This document shows, in pieces, positions 41,276 through 50,282 of a DNA stretch of 64,000 nt. Source of the DNA: JABFXX01 sp964419605 (lineage in GTDB: Bacteria; Myxococcota_A; Polyangia; Haliangiales; Haliangiaceae); contig CAYQQM010000004.1 in NCBI GenBank assembly GCA_964419605.1, positions 1 to 64,000 on the forward strand, given 5' to 3'. The notes below the pieces were generated by a model. It was given only the letters and a program-made list of their open reading frames with translations, ran no database searches and was not told the DNA's origin. Both the position numbers and the translations under genes were made by a program. Every line of letters begins with the position of its first letter. Within the stretch, counting starts at the first letter, position 1.

Positions 41276-41869
41276 TCACGGCACGTAGATCAGGTCGCCG
41301 GGCATCACGTAGATGTTCATGTCCGGCCGCTTTCCCGACGCGAGAAGTTCGTAATGAAGCGGAATTTCGCGAATATTGCCTTTGGTGTCGCGGCGCAGCA
41401 GCTTGATCTCGTCCCGCTTGGCAAAGCGCGATAACCCGCCGGCCATCGCAAGGGCCTCGGCCACGGTGACGTATTGGTCGTTGGTGAACACCCCAGAGCG
41501 GCCCACTTCACCTTCGATCGTGAACCGGTAGCTCTTCCACGCCCGCACCGCGACCGTAACTTCGTTGCCCGCGCCCATCTTTAGATAATTGGCGAGCTGG
41601 GTTTTGATCTTCTCCTTGAGGCCGGAGGGGGTTTCTCCAACGGCCAAGATATCGCCGACCAGCGGCATGGTAATTGTCCCATCCGGACGGATCGTTGCAT
41701 CGATGTTCAGATCGCGCTGATCCCACACGTTGATCCCAACCACGTCACCTACGCCGAGCGTCAACTCGCGATGCCGGGGGTCGGGTTCTTTGGAATAGTC
41801 GTATGGAGGAAGCGAACTACCGCACGCGACAAGCACAGACACCAACAAGAGCAGCTTCATCGCACGCAT
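41276..41869 (-). CDS. Wza-like polysaccharide export lipoprotein (short form)
   Basis: This 197-residue lipoprotein (signal MKLLLLVSVLVAC, lipobox LVAC) has a Poly_export domain (ELTLGVGDVVGINVWDQRDLNIDATIRPDGTITMPLVGDILAVG) and one SLBB-type soluble beta-grasp region (YRFTIEGEVGRSGVFTNDQYVTVAEALAMAGG), ending MPGDLIYVP. Wza-like proteins form the outer-membrane exit channel for exopolysaccharide. It lacks the C-terminal barrel helix of full-length Wza. It follows the pilus genes by 24 bases, far from the polysaccharide locus at 55190-64000 that it might serve. ATG 41869 or 41860 could be the start. Confidence 0.88.
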   Translation of the reverse strand: MRAMKLLLLVSVLVACGSSLPPYDYSKEPDPRHRELTLGVGDVVGINVWDQRDLNIDATIRPDGTITMPLVGDILAVGETPSGLKEKIKTQLANYLKMGAGNEVTVAVRAWKSYRFTIEGEVGRSGVFTNDQYVTVAEALAMAGGLSRFAKRDEIKLLRRDTKGNIREIPLHYELLASGKRPDMNIYVMPGDLIYVP

Positions 41870-41892
41870 GAAACCGCGACTGGAGCGCAACG

Positions 41893-42468
41893 TCAATTGT
41901 TGTTGCCGCTGCTGTAGCGCCCGAGCCCCTGCTGCATGCGATAGTTTTGGCCCCCGCCGGAGAATTCGACTAGTTCTTGGACCTCTTTGGGGGTATCGGC
42001 ATATTTGATACATTGCGACACCAGAAACACCCGCTGGTCGCTATCGACCTTGCGGTCGTTGGTGGAAGGTAGCTGCTCGTCGTCGTTGTCCTTGATGTAC
42101 AGCTGATAGTCCGCCACGCCGTCGCCATCGATGTCGTGGTTGACGCCGGGAGCCTGCAGCCAACCCGGCTCCGTACACGGGCAAGTCCCGTTGCATGCCG
42201 TGAGCGCCGCGTTCCAGCTCGCATAGTTGGCCGCAACCGCATTGCGCGCCGCGGCAATACCCGCCTCGGCGCAGTAAGTTGCCGATAACCCGCTGCGCGT
42301 GATGTCGGAAGACCGACTCGACGACAGCTGCATCGACACCAGCACCGCAGCACCTGCGAGCAACGACGACGTAATCACCATGGTGATCAGCATGGCGCTG
42401 CCGCGCTGCCGATTGCGCCTCGCGCGGATCATCACAGCCTCGGAGTTACAGTGGGAGATTGTGTTCAT
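41893..42468 (-). CDS. pilX: Type IV pilus minor component, PilX-like
   Basis: This 191-residue protein has a prepilin-like N-terminal helix (RGSAMLITMVITSSLLAGAAVLVSM) without the FTLxE consensus, as is usual for PilX. The globular part has Cys residues (CNGTCPC) and a calcium-loop-like DIDGDGVADYQ followed by KDNDDEQ. It belongs to the minor-pilin complex that primes pilus assembly with PilV, PilW and PilY1. ATG 42468 overlaps the PilW stop by four bases. Confidence 0.78.
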   Translation of the reverse strand: MNTISHCNSEAVMIRARRNRQRGSAMLITMVITSSLLAGAAVLVSMQLSSSRSSDITRSGLSATYCAEAGIAAARNAVAANYASWNAALTACNGTCPCTEPGWLQAPGVNHDIDGDGVADYQLYIKDNDDEQLPSTNDRKVDSDQRVFLVSQCIKYADTPKEVQELVEFSGGGQNYRMQQGLGRYSSGNNN

Positions 42469-43460
42469 GGGGAACCTGCCATGTTGCGGATTTCCACGAT
42501 CGACCGAAGAATTCGCCGACGAAATTTGTCACCGCTGCCGCTGCCGGCGGCGTGATCTTCAAGCGAAGGCCGGAAAAACGGCGTCGCATTGCCGATGAGT
42601 CCGCTCGTGGTTCGGGAAATCAGCGCAACCCGAACCGCGCGAACCGACCCTGCCAGCGGGGTATCCCCGGCGTTGTTGCCTTGCCACTCGTCGTCGTTCG
42701 CCGCCACCCCGTTTTCAACGCTGAGCTGACCGTCGCCATTGCTGTCGACCCCCAGAACAAACTGAAGGTCTTCGACTCCCTCCGCCAGCGGCTCGGCAAC
42801 CGCGGGTCCAGTCGCATCTGGATCCATCATCAACGTTGGGACACCATCGACCGCGCCAAGGAAAAAGAATGCGTGCTGGGCCCGAATCACAAGTGACCCA
42901 GGTGTGTAAACCCCGCCGGGCGGGGCAACGTATCCGGCACAGGCAGTGGCAAGCGTGAGTTGATTCCCCGAAATATTGGCGATCTTGAACAGATGCCCCT
43001 GCCCCGTATTGGACAGAACCACAGAGTCTCCCGCAGCAAGCTGAGACGCATCGTTGACGCGAACCACATTGGAGGTTGCGTCGTACGGATCCAGCGTCGA
43101 GGTCACCACCGCGCCTGCGGCGTAAATGACTTCGAGCCGGTCCCAGCCGGAGGGAGCACCGGACCCGCTGCCGGTCTGATTGTTTAATACTGCCAACGCC
43201 GAGCCGGCGCATGTTCCAGCATCTTGAATATTGCCGCTAGGAGCCGCTGGACTCGCCTGGCGCAACACTTCGACCAAAAAGTCGAGCGGCAGCCGCACCG
43301 CCGTCTCTGCAGCAATTGCCGCGCGCTGCTCGCGAAACCCTTGCGACATCGAAACCGCCACGGCGAGCACGCCGGAGACCGCAAATGAAAACAACACGAG
43401 CGAAACCATGAGCTCGACCAGCGTGAACCCCTTTTGGGGCGTTTTGATGCGATCTGTCAT
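42465..43460 (-). CDS. pilW: Type IV pilus minor pilin, PilW-like
   Basis: This 331-residue minor pilin has a class III prepilin signal cut before FTLVELMVSLVLFSFAVSGV (KG|FTLVE). A large globular domain follows, with GVDSNGDGQLSVEN, a DxNxDG loop that may bind calcium, near residues 235-248. It works with PilV, PilX and PilY1 at the pilus tip. The start overlaps the PilV stop (ATGA) and its own stop overlaps PilX. Confidence 0.85.
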   Translation of the reverse strand: MTDRIKTPQKGFTLVELMVSLVLFSFAVSGVLAVAVSMSQGFREQRAAIAAETAVRLPLDFLVEVLRQASPAAPSGNIQDAGTCAGSALAVLNNQTGSGSGAPSGWDRLEVIYAAGAVVTSTLDPYDATSNVVRVNDASQLAAGDSVVLSNTGQGHLFKIANISGNQLTLATACAGYVAPPGGVYTPGSLVIRAQHAFFFLGAVDGVPTLMMDPDATGPAVAEPLAEGVEDLQFVLGVDSNGDGQLSVENGVAANDDEWQGNNAGDTPLAGSVRAVRVALISRTTSGLIGNATPFFRPSLEDHAAGSGSGDKFRRRILRSIVEIRNMAGSP

Positions 43461-43852
43461 GGCCGGGTGCGCCTCGCTCGCATGGTTACGGTCTGGCTAG
43501 TGCCGTCGTCGCTCCACGACACACTCACCGTGATGTCGGCCCAATTCGGATCGGTTAACGTCTCGCTGAATACGCGAGTGTAAATGCCGCCCGAGCCGCC
43601 GCGCTCGTTCAGGTTTGACTCGGTCGTTGGAAGAATCGCCACCGCGCTGCCTTGGGTGCGGAGACGCTCCACCCGGTCCTGCGCCAGAACGGCCGCTTCG
43701 GTCATGCGGCGGGAAAACCCGGACGCCTGCGTCTGGGTGATGAATAGAGCCACGATCCCCATCACCGCGATGGCGGTCAACGTCAGCGCGATCATGACTT
43801 CGATCAGGGTGAAACCACCCTGGCTGCGCCTTACGGCCCTTAGGGGTTGCAT
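43457..43852 (-). CDS. pilV: Type IV pilus minor pilin, PilV-like
   Basis: This prepilin-type protein (131 aa) is cleaved at GG|FTLIEVMIALTLTAIAVMGI and has a small domain with AQDRVERLRTQGSAVAI. The ATG at 43852 is preferred because TGAGG lies about 7 bases upstream; ATG 43867 would add five residues. It begins inside the end of pilY1 and ends in the pilW start, so the minor pilin genes are tightly coupled. Confidence 0.85.
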   Translation of the reverse strand: MQPLRAVRRSQGGFTLIEVMIALTLTAIAVMGIVALFITQTQASGFSRRMTEAAVLAQDRVERLRTQGSAVAILPTTESNLNERGGSGGIYTRVFSETLTDPNWADITVSVSWSDDGTSQTVTMRARRTRP

Positions 43853-46800
43853 TGCGACCTCAGCCATAGTTTGCGACTCACCTTCATGGCCTGGGACGGG
43901 TCGACCGAGGTGCCGCAGTTGAAGCACGAGGCATCTGAGGCGAGGCGCTGCTGTTGATCCGAAGCGCCAGAGTACACTGCGTTCCCGGCGTTAATCACCG
44001 AGCTCGCCCCCCCTTGGACGAGCACCGTCGTTCCCTGCGTGTTTGTGCCGAAGTCGTAGCGGTATACGCGGCCGCTAGCCCCCGTCGTTCCGTACGCCCC
44101 GGGGTTGGTGTTGTCGTTGGTGTTCGCGGTGTCGGTAGTAATGAACACCTGATTGCCAATCACAGTCGCCTGCGCGATGCCTTTTTCACCCGCCCCCAAC
44201 GTGAGTTTAAAGGCGATGTTTGGCGCCAGTGTATTTTCGTTAATCGGCGCACTCGCCGCAGGCGTGTTCAGGGACATCGACACGGCGTAGTTGACGACGC
44301 CGGCCGTGGTCCACGACGTGTCGTTCGGGAACTGCTCAACGTAGCCACCCGTTGTGACCACAGCGTACTGAGTGCCTCCCTTAGAGTAGATCGCGGGCTT
44401 GGTGCCAATCGGGTGGAAGTCAGTGGAGAACCGGAACAGCGGTTTGCCGGCGCCGTACCGACTGACCCCGCCGATCGGCTCGACTTGCCACACGTCGCCA
44501 TAGAGGGTGCCCCACACGACGTCGGTTACATAGCCGTTTCCGGTCTTGTCGATCGCCACAGCGCCCCCAGGAACCCCGGTCGCCGGAGGTACGCTCGTGC
44601 CGCCCGAGCGCAGGCCGGGAACAAACTGATACCCCGCCTGCCACACCTTCTGACCGGTCTCGATGTTGATCGCAGTAACCACATCGCCGTTGCCCAGGGT
44701 GCCGGCATTGTTGGTCTGCGCAAAAGCCATCCACATGCCATTAATGCCGTTCTGGACCCGACCCGCTGCGAGCGTTAGCCCAACGCCCAGCTCGTACGGC
44801 TGCCGCGCCGAGGTGTCGGCCAGCGAGAATTCCCACAATACCGACGGAGTGGCAGGATTGGAAATGTCCAGCGCGTACACCGCGGGAACGCGATCCATCC
44901 CTGTGGTGTCGCCGGTACCGGTTTGGAACATTAGAATCGTGCGCCAGCTCTTTTTGCCCGAATTCGTAAAATCGCCATACGCGTCGATCACGTGCGGAGA
45001 GCCGTCGATGCGCGCGGTGTTGTAGCGCACGGTAGATAGCAACACGCGCGGTACGTAGGCCCACAGCTCGCGACCCACGATGTCACACGGTCCGGCGACC
45101 GACATACATACGGCATGCAGCATGCCATCGGCGGCACCTACGTACGCCATGAGTGGCCTAGTTCCGTTGACCAGTGGGCTAGTCTCAATAATCGCCACGG
45201 TCGAGCGATCGACGCCTCCGAGCGCCGGATGAAATTGCCCCGGAATCAAGCTGTCATCGCCGGCGAGAATCTTCTTGATCAGCAGCTGTTGGTTCGCCGC
45301 ATCGAGATTGGCCCCCATCAGCGGCCCCAAGGTCGGCGCCTCATTCTCGTTGAAGAACCGAAGCGCAGGGTTGGCACCGCCAACCGTGGTCGTGAACACA
45401 GTACGACATGCGCTGGTGAAATACGTGCTGCAGCCTCCACCCGCATAGACGGGTTCGGGGATGTTTGCCAGGCCGGCCGCGTCAAACACAACGCCTGCAC
45501 CGCCGAACGCACTCACGGTGGTCGTGATCGCCGAGGCGGTTCGGCCGCGCAAGTGGCCCTTGGTATACGGGAACTTAAACGTAGCGTTGTCGCCGTTGGC
45601 CGAAAAGGTAGGAATGGTCCCGGCCGGCGTAAGAAATTCATAAGTCCCCTGGACGATGACCGGCGCGCCGTTCATGGTCGTGGCGATCGGCGAGCTGCGC
45701 GACACCTCGACGACGAACGAAATCGGCGGCAGGTTGGATAGTCCAAGCTGTAGCAGCGTCTGGATCATCATCCTGGTTCCGGCCACACTCGGGGTGAGGT
45801 TGTGAGCTGCCAAGTACAAGATGTTGGCTTTACCCGGGGTGTTGTCTTTGATGCTGCGAGTGCTGAACTCTGCGTCGATCATGGGCCGGGCCAACACCGC
45901 AGAAGGACTGGGCGTTCCGCTGTACGGGACCGGTGTTCCGAGTTTGGTCTTGTCCAGCGACATCACGTGCGAAACCAGCGGGACGACACCGGGGCGGTAA
46001 ATCGAATTGGGGGTCGTGTGCGCTTTATAGGATGCCGTGTGACCGCCGAGCGCTAGCCAAAGGTAGTCGCCGGTCTGAACAAACGAATCGCCGGGATACG
46101 AGTAGTAGGCGCACTCCGCGCCGGTCGCTAAATCTGGATCGGAACAATTCCGAAGCGTAGGCTTCCTCGTGTCGATGTCCGGCGGGTTGGTGTTTCGGTT
46201 GAGACCGAAAAACGTGGTGGTAGCCGAGCAAGCGCCCGCGCCATTGTTGACACAGGTTTGCAGCTGCAATCCAGCACGCTCACTGTTCGTTCCATTGCTG
46301 GCATCTCCCTCGTACGCAGACAAGGACGCGCACTCCGCCGAAAGTCCGGTTTGTCCGTTGAGGAACGTGGCGATCTTGGCCATGGCGTTCAGCTCCGCTG
46401 CGGTTGGATTCGCTGATGCGGTCGCTTTTGTTTCCCAGTGCGGCGTCCACAACATCGTGTAGAGCGGCTTGCCGGCGACCGTGGCGGTAAGTTGATTGTT
46501 ACCAAAGTCCTCGAAGTCAAACGAGTCGTAGATCTGGCCGGATACCGCGCCATTGGGGCACACCGCCGTGTTGGTCGCTTGCACCGACAGCGGAGGACAA
46601 CCGTTCGCTCCCGGATAGGTCAAGCCCGCGTTGGTGAGATAGCCCTGAAGGATGTTGTTCGACACCGTGCCTGTGAGCGCGTTCTTGTTGGTCGCCAGCA
46701 GCGCGAGCCGCGGCGGCACGTCGCCGAACGCTTTGCCGATATTGGCAACAAACGCCGATGTAGCGCGGTGAATGTTGACGTAGTGATCGGATCCAAGCGT

Positions 46801-47451
46801 GCATCCGCTCGTCGGCGCTGCGGTCTGCGTGGCATTGCGCGTGCGATACTTCGCGAAGTCGATGACGTTGCCGTAAACGTCGTTGGCCGAAATCGTGTTA
46901 TCAAGCAACTTCCGGAACGTCGCCGCATCGGAAGGCAGGATCACAAACGGGCCGCCGAGATAGCTCACCGTGTTGCCCGGAGTGACTACCCGCGATGGGT
47001 AGCGCGGATAGATGTTGGTCTTCGACGAGTTGTTAAACGTTGTAATGTTAAAGTCCGGCGCGTTGCGATTGTTGTTGACGACCTGAACCGCGCTGACGTT
47101 CAGAATGTCGCAGCCGTCGTTCCATGCCGCGCTCGCCGAGGGGGCCGGTGGGGTGTCGAGTGAGGTGGGCACACAGCGGTTGGGCGACGCCTTGGTATCA
47201 AGGAATGTGTAGAACACCGTTATCGGCGTGTAGCCATTCGCAGACAGCCACGGGTTGGCGCGAAGCACGCTGTAGACGAGGCCGTACGCGGCGACGGCGC
47301 CGCAGTTGTCTTGAAACGCCGAGTTGGTCGGAATGATGAGCGACCCGGACGGGAACGCTGTCGACGTATTCGCGTGCGCCGGTGCCGCCGCTCCAGCGAG
47401 CAAACTCGCAGCAATGACGAACCGCTGTGCTTTACCAAGTGTTGCGCGCAT
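43840..47451 (-). CDS. pilY1: Type IV pilus tip adhesin / assembly protein PilY1
   Basis: This 1203-residue exported protein has a signal peptide (FVIAASLLAGAAAPAHA), a long variable N-terminal region (about 1-650), and the C-terminal PilY1 beta-propeller: LMAYVGAADGMLHAVC, WAYVPRVLLSTV, HVIDAYGDFTNSGKKSWRTIL, VYALDISNPATPSVLWEF, then a calcium-site-like DKTGNGYVTDVVWG and GTKPAIYSKGGTQY. PilY1 sits at the pilus tip and controls extension, retraction and surface sensing. The N-terminal region lacks an obvious von Willebrand A domain. The gene overlaps fimT (20 bases) and pilV. Confidence 0.9.
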   Translation of the reverse strand: MRATLGKAQRFVIAASLLAGAAAPAHANTSTAFPSGSLIIPTNSAFQDNCGAVAAYGLVYSVLRANPWLSANGYTPITVFYTFLDTKASPNRCVPTSLDTPPAPSASAAWNDGCDILNVSAVQVVNNNRNAPDFNITTFNNSSKTNIYPRYPSRVVTPGNTVSYLGGPFVILPSDAATFRKLLDNTISANDVYGNVIDFAKYRTRNATQTAAPTSGCTLGSDHYVNIHRATSAFVANIGKAFGDVPPRLALLATNKNALTGTVSNNILQGYLTNAGLTYPGANGCPPLSVQATNTAVCPNGAVSGQIYDSFDFEDFGNNQLTATVAGKPLYTMLWTPHWETKATASANPTAAELNAMAKIATFLNGQTGLSAECASLSAYEGDASNGTNSERAGLQLQTCVNNGAGACSATTTFFGLNRNTNPPDIDTRKPTLRNCSDPDLATGAECAYYSYPGDSFVQTGDYLWLALGGHTASYKAHTTPNSIYRPGVVPLVSHVMSLDKTKLGTPVPYSGTPSPSAVLARPMIDAEFSTRSIKDNTPGKANILYLAAHNLTPSVAGTRMMIQTLLQLGLSNLPPISFVVEVSRSSPIATTMNGAPVIVQGTYEFLTPAGTIPTFSANGDNATFKFPYTKGHLRGRTASAITTTVSAFGGAGVVFDAAGLANIPEPVYAGGGCSTYFTSACRTVFTTTVGGANPALRFFNENEAPTLGPLMGANLDAANQQLLIKKILAGDDSLIPGQFHPALGGVDRSTVAIIETSPLVNGTRPLMAYVGAADGMLHAVCMSVAGPCDIVGRELWAYVPRVLLSTVRYNTARIDGSPHVIDAYGDFTNSGKKSWRTILMFQTGTGDTTGMDRVPAVYALDISNPATPSVLWEFSLADTSARQPYELGVGLTLAAGRVQNGINGMWMAFAQTNNAGTLGNGDVVTAINIETGQKVWQAGYQFVPGLRSGGTSVPPATGVPGGAVAIDKTGNGYVTDVVWGTLYGDVWQVEPIGGVSRYGAGKPLFRFSTDFHPIGTKPAIYSKGGTQYAVVTTGGYVEQFPNDTSWTTAGVVNYAVSMSLNTPAASAPINENTLAPNIAFKLTLGAGEKGIAQATVIGNQVFITTDTANTNDNTNPGAYGTTGASGRVYRYDFGTNTQGTTVLVQGGASSVINAGNAVYSGASDQQQRLASDASCFNCGTSVDPSQAMKVSRKLWLRSQCNP

Positions 47452-47959
47452 AACTGCTCCCTGTCGCCTTGTAGACGACCACGCGAGAAGACTTGAACCG
47501 TCCGTTATCCGCTACGAAGATCGTCCCACCCGTACTCGAGCCGTCGGGCCGAAAATCCACGTTGAAAACGAGACTGGCATTCGCTGCCGAAGGGGTCCCG
47601 GTACACGGCGGAACGCCGCACACATTCGGCGTCGCGTCCCATACTGCGACGCCCGCACCAAACGTAACCGTTGAAACGATGGTCCAAAGACCTACGCCGG
47701 GAACAGCCATCCCAGCGGCTTGCCACTGCATCGTGGTGACGGTGGTTGGAGTCACTTCGCAGCGATGCCACCGGCGCGTGGACACCGCGCGCATCTTGCA
47801 GAGGCTCAGCGACGAAACGATCTGCTCGGCAGTGTTCGCGGCACCCGCACCATAGGTCTGGGTTCGCACACTCATGAGCATCGTAGACACGATGGCAATG
47901 ATGGCCACGACGACCATCAGTTCGACCAACGTGAAACCTCGTTGCGATTGCCGCATCAT
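47432..47959 (-). CDS. fimT: Prepilin-type protein, FimT/GspH-like
   Basis: This 175-residue pseudopilin has RG|FTLVELMVVVAIIAIVSTML at the N-terminus and a GspH-like domain with Cys pairs (CKMRAVSTRRWHRC, NVCGVPPCTG). ATG 47959 overlaps the upstream pilin stop by four bases; the open frame further upstream is not protein-like. It is the second gene of the pilus operon and is probably a minor subunit of the tip complex. Confidence 0.82.
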   Translation of the reverse strand: MMRQSQRGFTLVELMVVVAIIAIVSTMLMSVRTQTYGAGAANTAEQIVSSLSLCKMRAVSTRRWHRCEVTPTTVTTMQWQAAGMAVPGVGLWTIVSTVTFGAGVAVWDATPNVCGVPPCTGTPSAANASLVFNVDFRPDGSSTGGTIFVADNGRFKSSRVVVYKATGSSYARNTW

Positions 47960-48489
47960 GACCCGTAGTTCGCCTTGTTCTGTTGCGTGTTCCAACTCGT
48001 GGCGCAAAACGTTGCGTTGGTGCCGCCGTTACCAGCCATGTCGCACGTGGCAACGATGAAGTACCAGCTGCCGACAAGGCCGGCGGGAGCAGCCGCGCAA
48101 ACCGCCGGGGGTGCAGGCGGTGTTCCCGTTGGTCCCGCGGTAACTGCATAGGTGCAGCGAATTGCTGAATCGGTTGCGCTGACCCGCATAGTGGCCCACG
48201 GCGATCCAGCGGTGACGCAGGCTGTATTAAAGTTGATTCCGTTCGGGTTCGGCGTCGACGGGCAAACGGGCGCTGTGAGGTACAGGCCGTTGCCGATTTC
48301 GGACTTGTAAAATTCTTCGCGCATAGCGAGCTCAGCAAACATCGCGGAAATTTCGGGATCGTATTTGGCGTTGCGCGCGGTCGATGCCCAATTGGGAATT
48401 ACGACTGCTGCAAGAACGCCGACGATCGCAACGACGATCGACAACTCGAGCAGCGTCACGCCACGTTGTGCGGTGGCCCGATCCCTCAC
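47956..48489 (-). CDS. pilE: PilE/PilA-type type IV pilin-like protein
   Basis: This 177-residue pilin has RG|VTLLELSIVVAIVGVLAAVVIPNW, the conserved Glu5 and membrane helix of major or PilE-type pilins, then AREEFYKSEIGNG-like text around 50-65 and several Cys. The start is GTG 48489 and no strong ribosome-binding site is seen. It is the first gene of the operon pilE-fimT-pilY1-pilV-pilW-pilX-wza-like. The 228-base gap upstream holds a 16-bp perfect palindrome (48576-48591) and the TetR operator near its far end. Confidence 0.85.
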   Translation of the reverse strand: MRDRATAQRGVTLLELSIVVAIVGVLAAVVIPNWASTARNAKYDPEISAMFAELAMREEFYKSEIGNGLYLTAPVCPSTPNPNGINFNTACVTAGSPWATMRVSATDSAIRCTYAVTAGPTGTPPAPPAVCAAAPAGLVGSWYFIVATCDMAGNGGTNATFCATSWNTQQNKANYGS

Positions 48490-48575
48490 GCAACTACTTT
48501 ATCACCGCTGCCGACGAAAACGCTCAGGTTACTTGGGTAAAGCGTCGGGTAGCGAGACGACATGGTGGGCAACAA

Positions 48576-48591
48576 GTGCGTGCACGCACTC
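48576..48591. promoter_or_regulatory. 16-bp perfect palindrome upstream of the pilus operon
   Basis: AGTGCGTGCACGCACT is a perfect palindrome 87 bases upstream of the pilE GTG. About one such palindrome is expected by chance in a window this size, so an operator role is only possible. No sigma-54 type -24/-12 promoter was found beside it. Confidence 0.3.
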
Positions 48592-48692
48592 GTCCCTACA
48601 ACGACCGCTGCGCCCACCGCGGAAGGCCTGGCCTCGCGATCCGCGCAAGCCGGCGCAGGATCGCCTGCAGTTTTCTGTTGCAATCTCGGCAC

Positions 48693-48710
48693 GGAATGAA
48701 TATTCATTCC
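48693..48710. promoter_or_regulatory. TetR operator, 18-bp perfect palindrome
   Basis: GGAATGAATATTCATTCC is perfectly palindromic and lies 8 bases before the ATG of the TetR gene at 48718. Its half-site GAATGA resembles that of the FadR-like operator at 22485. A TTGCAA at 48678-48683 followed by TATTCA at 48701 would put the -10 box inside the palindrome, as expected for autorepression. Confidence 0.65.
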
Positions 48711-48717
48711 TATCACA

Positions 48718-49335
48718 ATGGCGCCTAAGTCAAAGCCACGCGCGCTGGAACCGGCGTTGAGACGAACTCGTTCTCCGTCGGACAAGCGCGAGGCCATTGT
48801 CGCCGCAGCGCTGGACTTGTTTGTCGACCGCGGGTTTTACGGAACCGCCGTTCCGGATATCGCCGAGCGCGCCAAGGTCGGGGCAGGTACCATCTATCGC
48901 TACTTCGACTCCAAAGACGCGTTGGTGAACGAACTCTATCGGCAAGAAAAGGCGCGGTTTGCCCACATGGTCATCCAAGACTTTCCGGGGGGCAACACGA
49001 GAGAACAATTCCGCGCCACGTGGATGCGAATGGCAAGGTATGCGATCGCGCATCCAACGTCTTTTGTGTTCCTGGAGCTCCACTACCACGCTCGCTACCT
49101 CGACGCCGAGAGCCGAGCAGTTGAACAGCGCATGCTGGATCTGTTTTCGAATTTCATCAGTGCCGCCCAGGCACGCGGCGAGCTCCGCACTGGGCCGCCG
49201 ATGCTGCTCATGGGACTGATTCTCGGCGCATTCGTGGGCGTGATTCGCTGTTGCCTCGAGAGTGGCCAGTCCCTCGACCGCGCCGATTGGCAGCTGGCCG
49301 AGACGTGTATCTGGGAAGCCGTTTGTACATCGTGA
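48718..49335 (+). CDS. TetR-family transcriptional regulator
   Basis: This 205-residue protein has a TetR helix-turn-helix at about 22-72: KREAIVAAALDLFVDRGFYGTAV, then AERAKVGAGTIYRYFDSKDALV. The C-terminal ligand domain contains PTSFVFLELHYHARYLDAESR, similar to regulators of lipid or acyl-CoA genes. The palindrome directly upstream suggests autorepression, and the short-chain dehydrogenase 25 bases downstream is the likely regulated partner. The leader would be very short and no ribosome-binding site is visible. Confidence 0.88.
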   Translation: MAPKSKPRALEPALRRTRSPSDKREAIVAAALDLFVDRGFYGTAVPDIAERAKVGAGTIYRYFDSKDALVNELYRQEKARFAHMVIQDFPGGNTREQFRATWMRMARYAIAHPTSFVFLELHYHARYLDAESRAVEQRMLDLFSNFISAAQARGELRTGPPMLLMGLILGAFVGVIRCCLESGQSLDRADWQLAETCIWEAVCTS

Positions 49336-49360
49336 ATTAAGGTCCTAAGGAGGTCGTGTC

Positions 49361-50263
49361 ATGTCGAATTCAAAAGTGGTACTCATCACCGGATCCACAG
49401 CGGGGATTGGTCGAACAACTGCGTTGTTCCTTGCCAGGCAGGGGCACCGCGTGATCGCCACCGGGAGGAAGGTCGTTGAGCTCGCCTCGCTCAAGCGAGA
49501 GGCCCAGGGACTTGTCCTCGACACCGTGTTGCTCGACGTAACCTCACTGAGCTCGATCGTTTCGGCAACGAAAGCGGTCGATCAGCTTACCTCCGGCCAA
49601 GGCATCGACGTGCTCGTGAACAACGCTGGCTTCGGCATCCTCGGACCGACCTCAGAAATCAACGACGCCGAAATGCGTAGGCAGTATGAAACCAACGTGT
49701 TTGGCCTTATGAACGTAACGCGAGCGTTCCTGCCAAAAATGATGCAGCGTCGCTTCGGGCGCATTATCAACGTTTCCAGCATCGGTGGGCGCATCACCCT
49801 GCCGTACTGCGGGGTGTACAACTCGACCAAATACGCCATCGAATCGTTGTCGGACTCGCTGCGATACGAACTGCGGCCATTCGGAATCGACGTCGCCTTA
49901 GTCGAGCCTGGCGTCGTTCGCACCAACTTTGAGGCAACGGCCGTGAAGGGAATAGCGAGATTTTCAGAGTCCGCGTACGCCGCAGCGCTACAGAACTACG
50001 ACAAGATGTCGAAATCGGCTGACAGGTGCGCAGCACATCCGACGGTCGTTGCAAAGGCGATCGGAAGGGCAGTCAACGCACGGCGAGCCTCCGCGCGATA
50101 CGTAGCACCTCGACGCTCGTATCTAATTCTCGGCCTAAGCGCGCTCCTGCCGCGAACGGTATGGGATTGGCTCATGCGAAAGGCAGGCTATCTAGGGCCC
50201 AAGTACCTCGATGCAGCGGCGGGCGGCAGCGCCGACCAGCAAACCGGCTTTGGCGCGGCGTAA
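49361..50263 (+). CDS. Short-chain dehydrogenase/reductase
   Basis: This 300-residue classical SDR has the cofactor motif TGSTAGIGR (TGxxxGxG), NNAGFGI, the active site Ser in INVSSIGGR and YxxxK as YNSTKYA, followed by VEPGVVRTNF. A near-perfect ribosome-binding site TAAGGAGGT precedes ATG 49361. The substrate is unknown; the C-terminal extension resembles SDRs acting on lipids or ketoacyl compounds. It is probably cotranscribed with the TetR gene. Confidence 0.92.
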   Translation: MSNSKVVLITGSTAGIGRTTALFLARQGHRVIATGRKVVELASLKREAQGLVLDTVLLDVTSLSSIVSATKAVDQLTSGQGIDVLVNNAGFGILGPTSEINDAEMRRQYETNVFGLMNVTRAFLPKMMQRRFGRIINVSSIGGRITLPYCGVYNSTKYAIESLSDSLRYELRPFGIDVALVEPGVVRTNFEATAVKGIARFSESAYAAALQNYDKMSKSADRCAAHPTVVAKAIGRAVNARRASARYVAPRRSYLILGLSALLPRTVWDWLMRKAGYLGPKYLDAAAGGSADQQTGFGAA

Positions 50264-50282
50264 GGCATACACCTTAGGGTCC

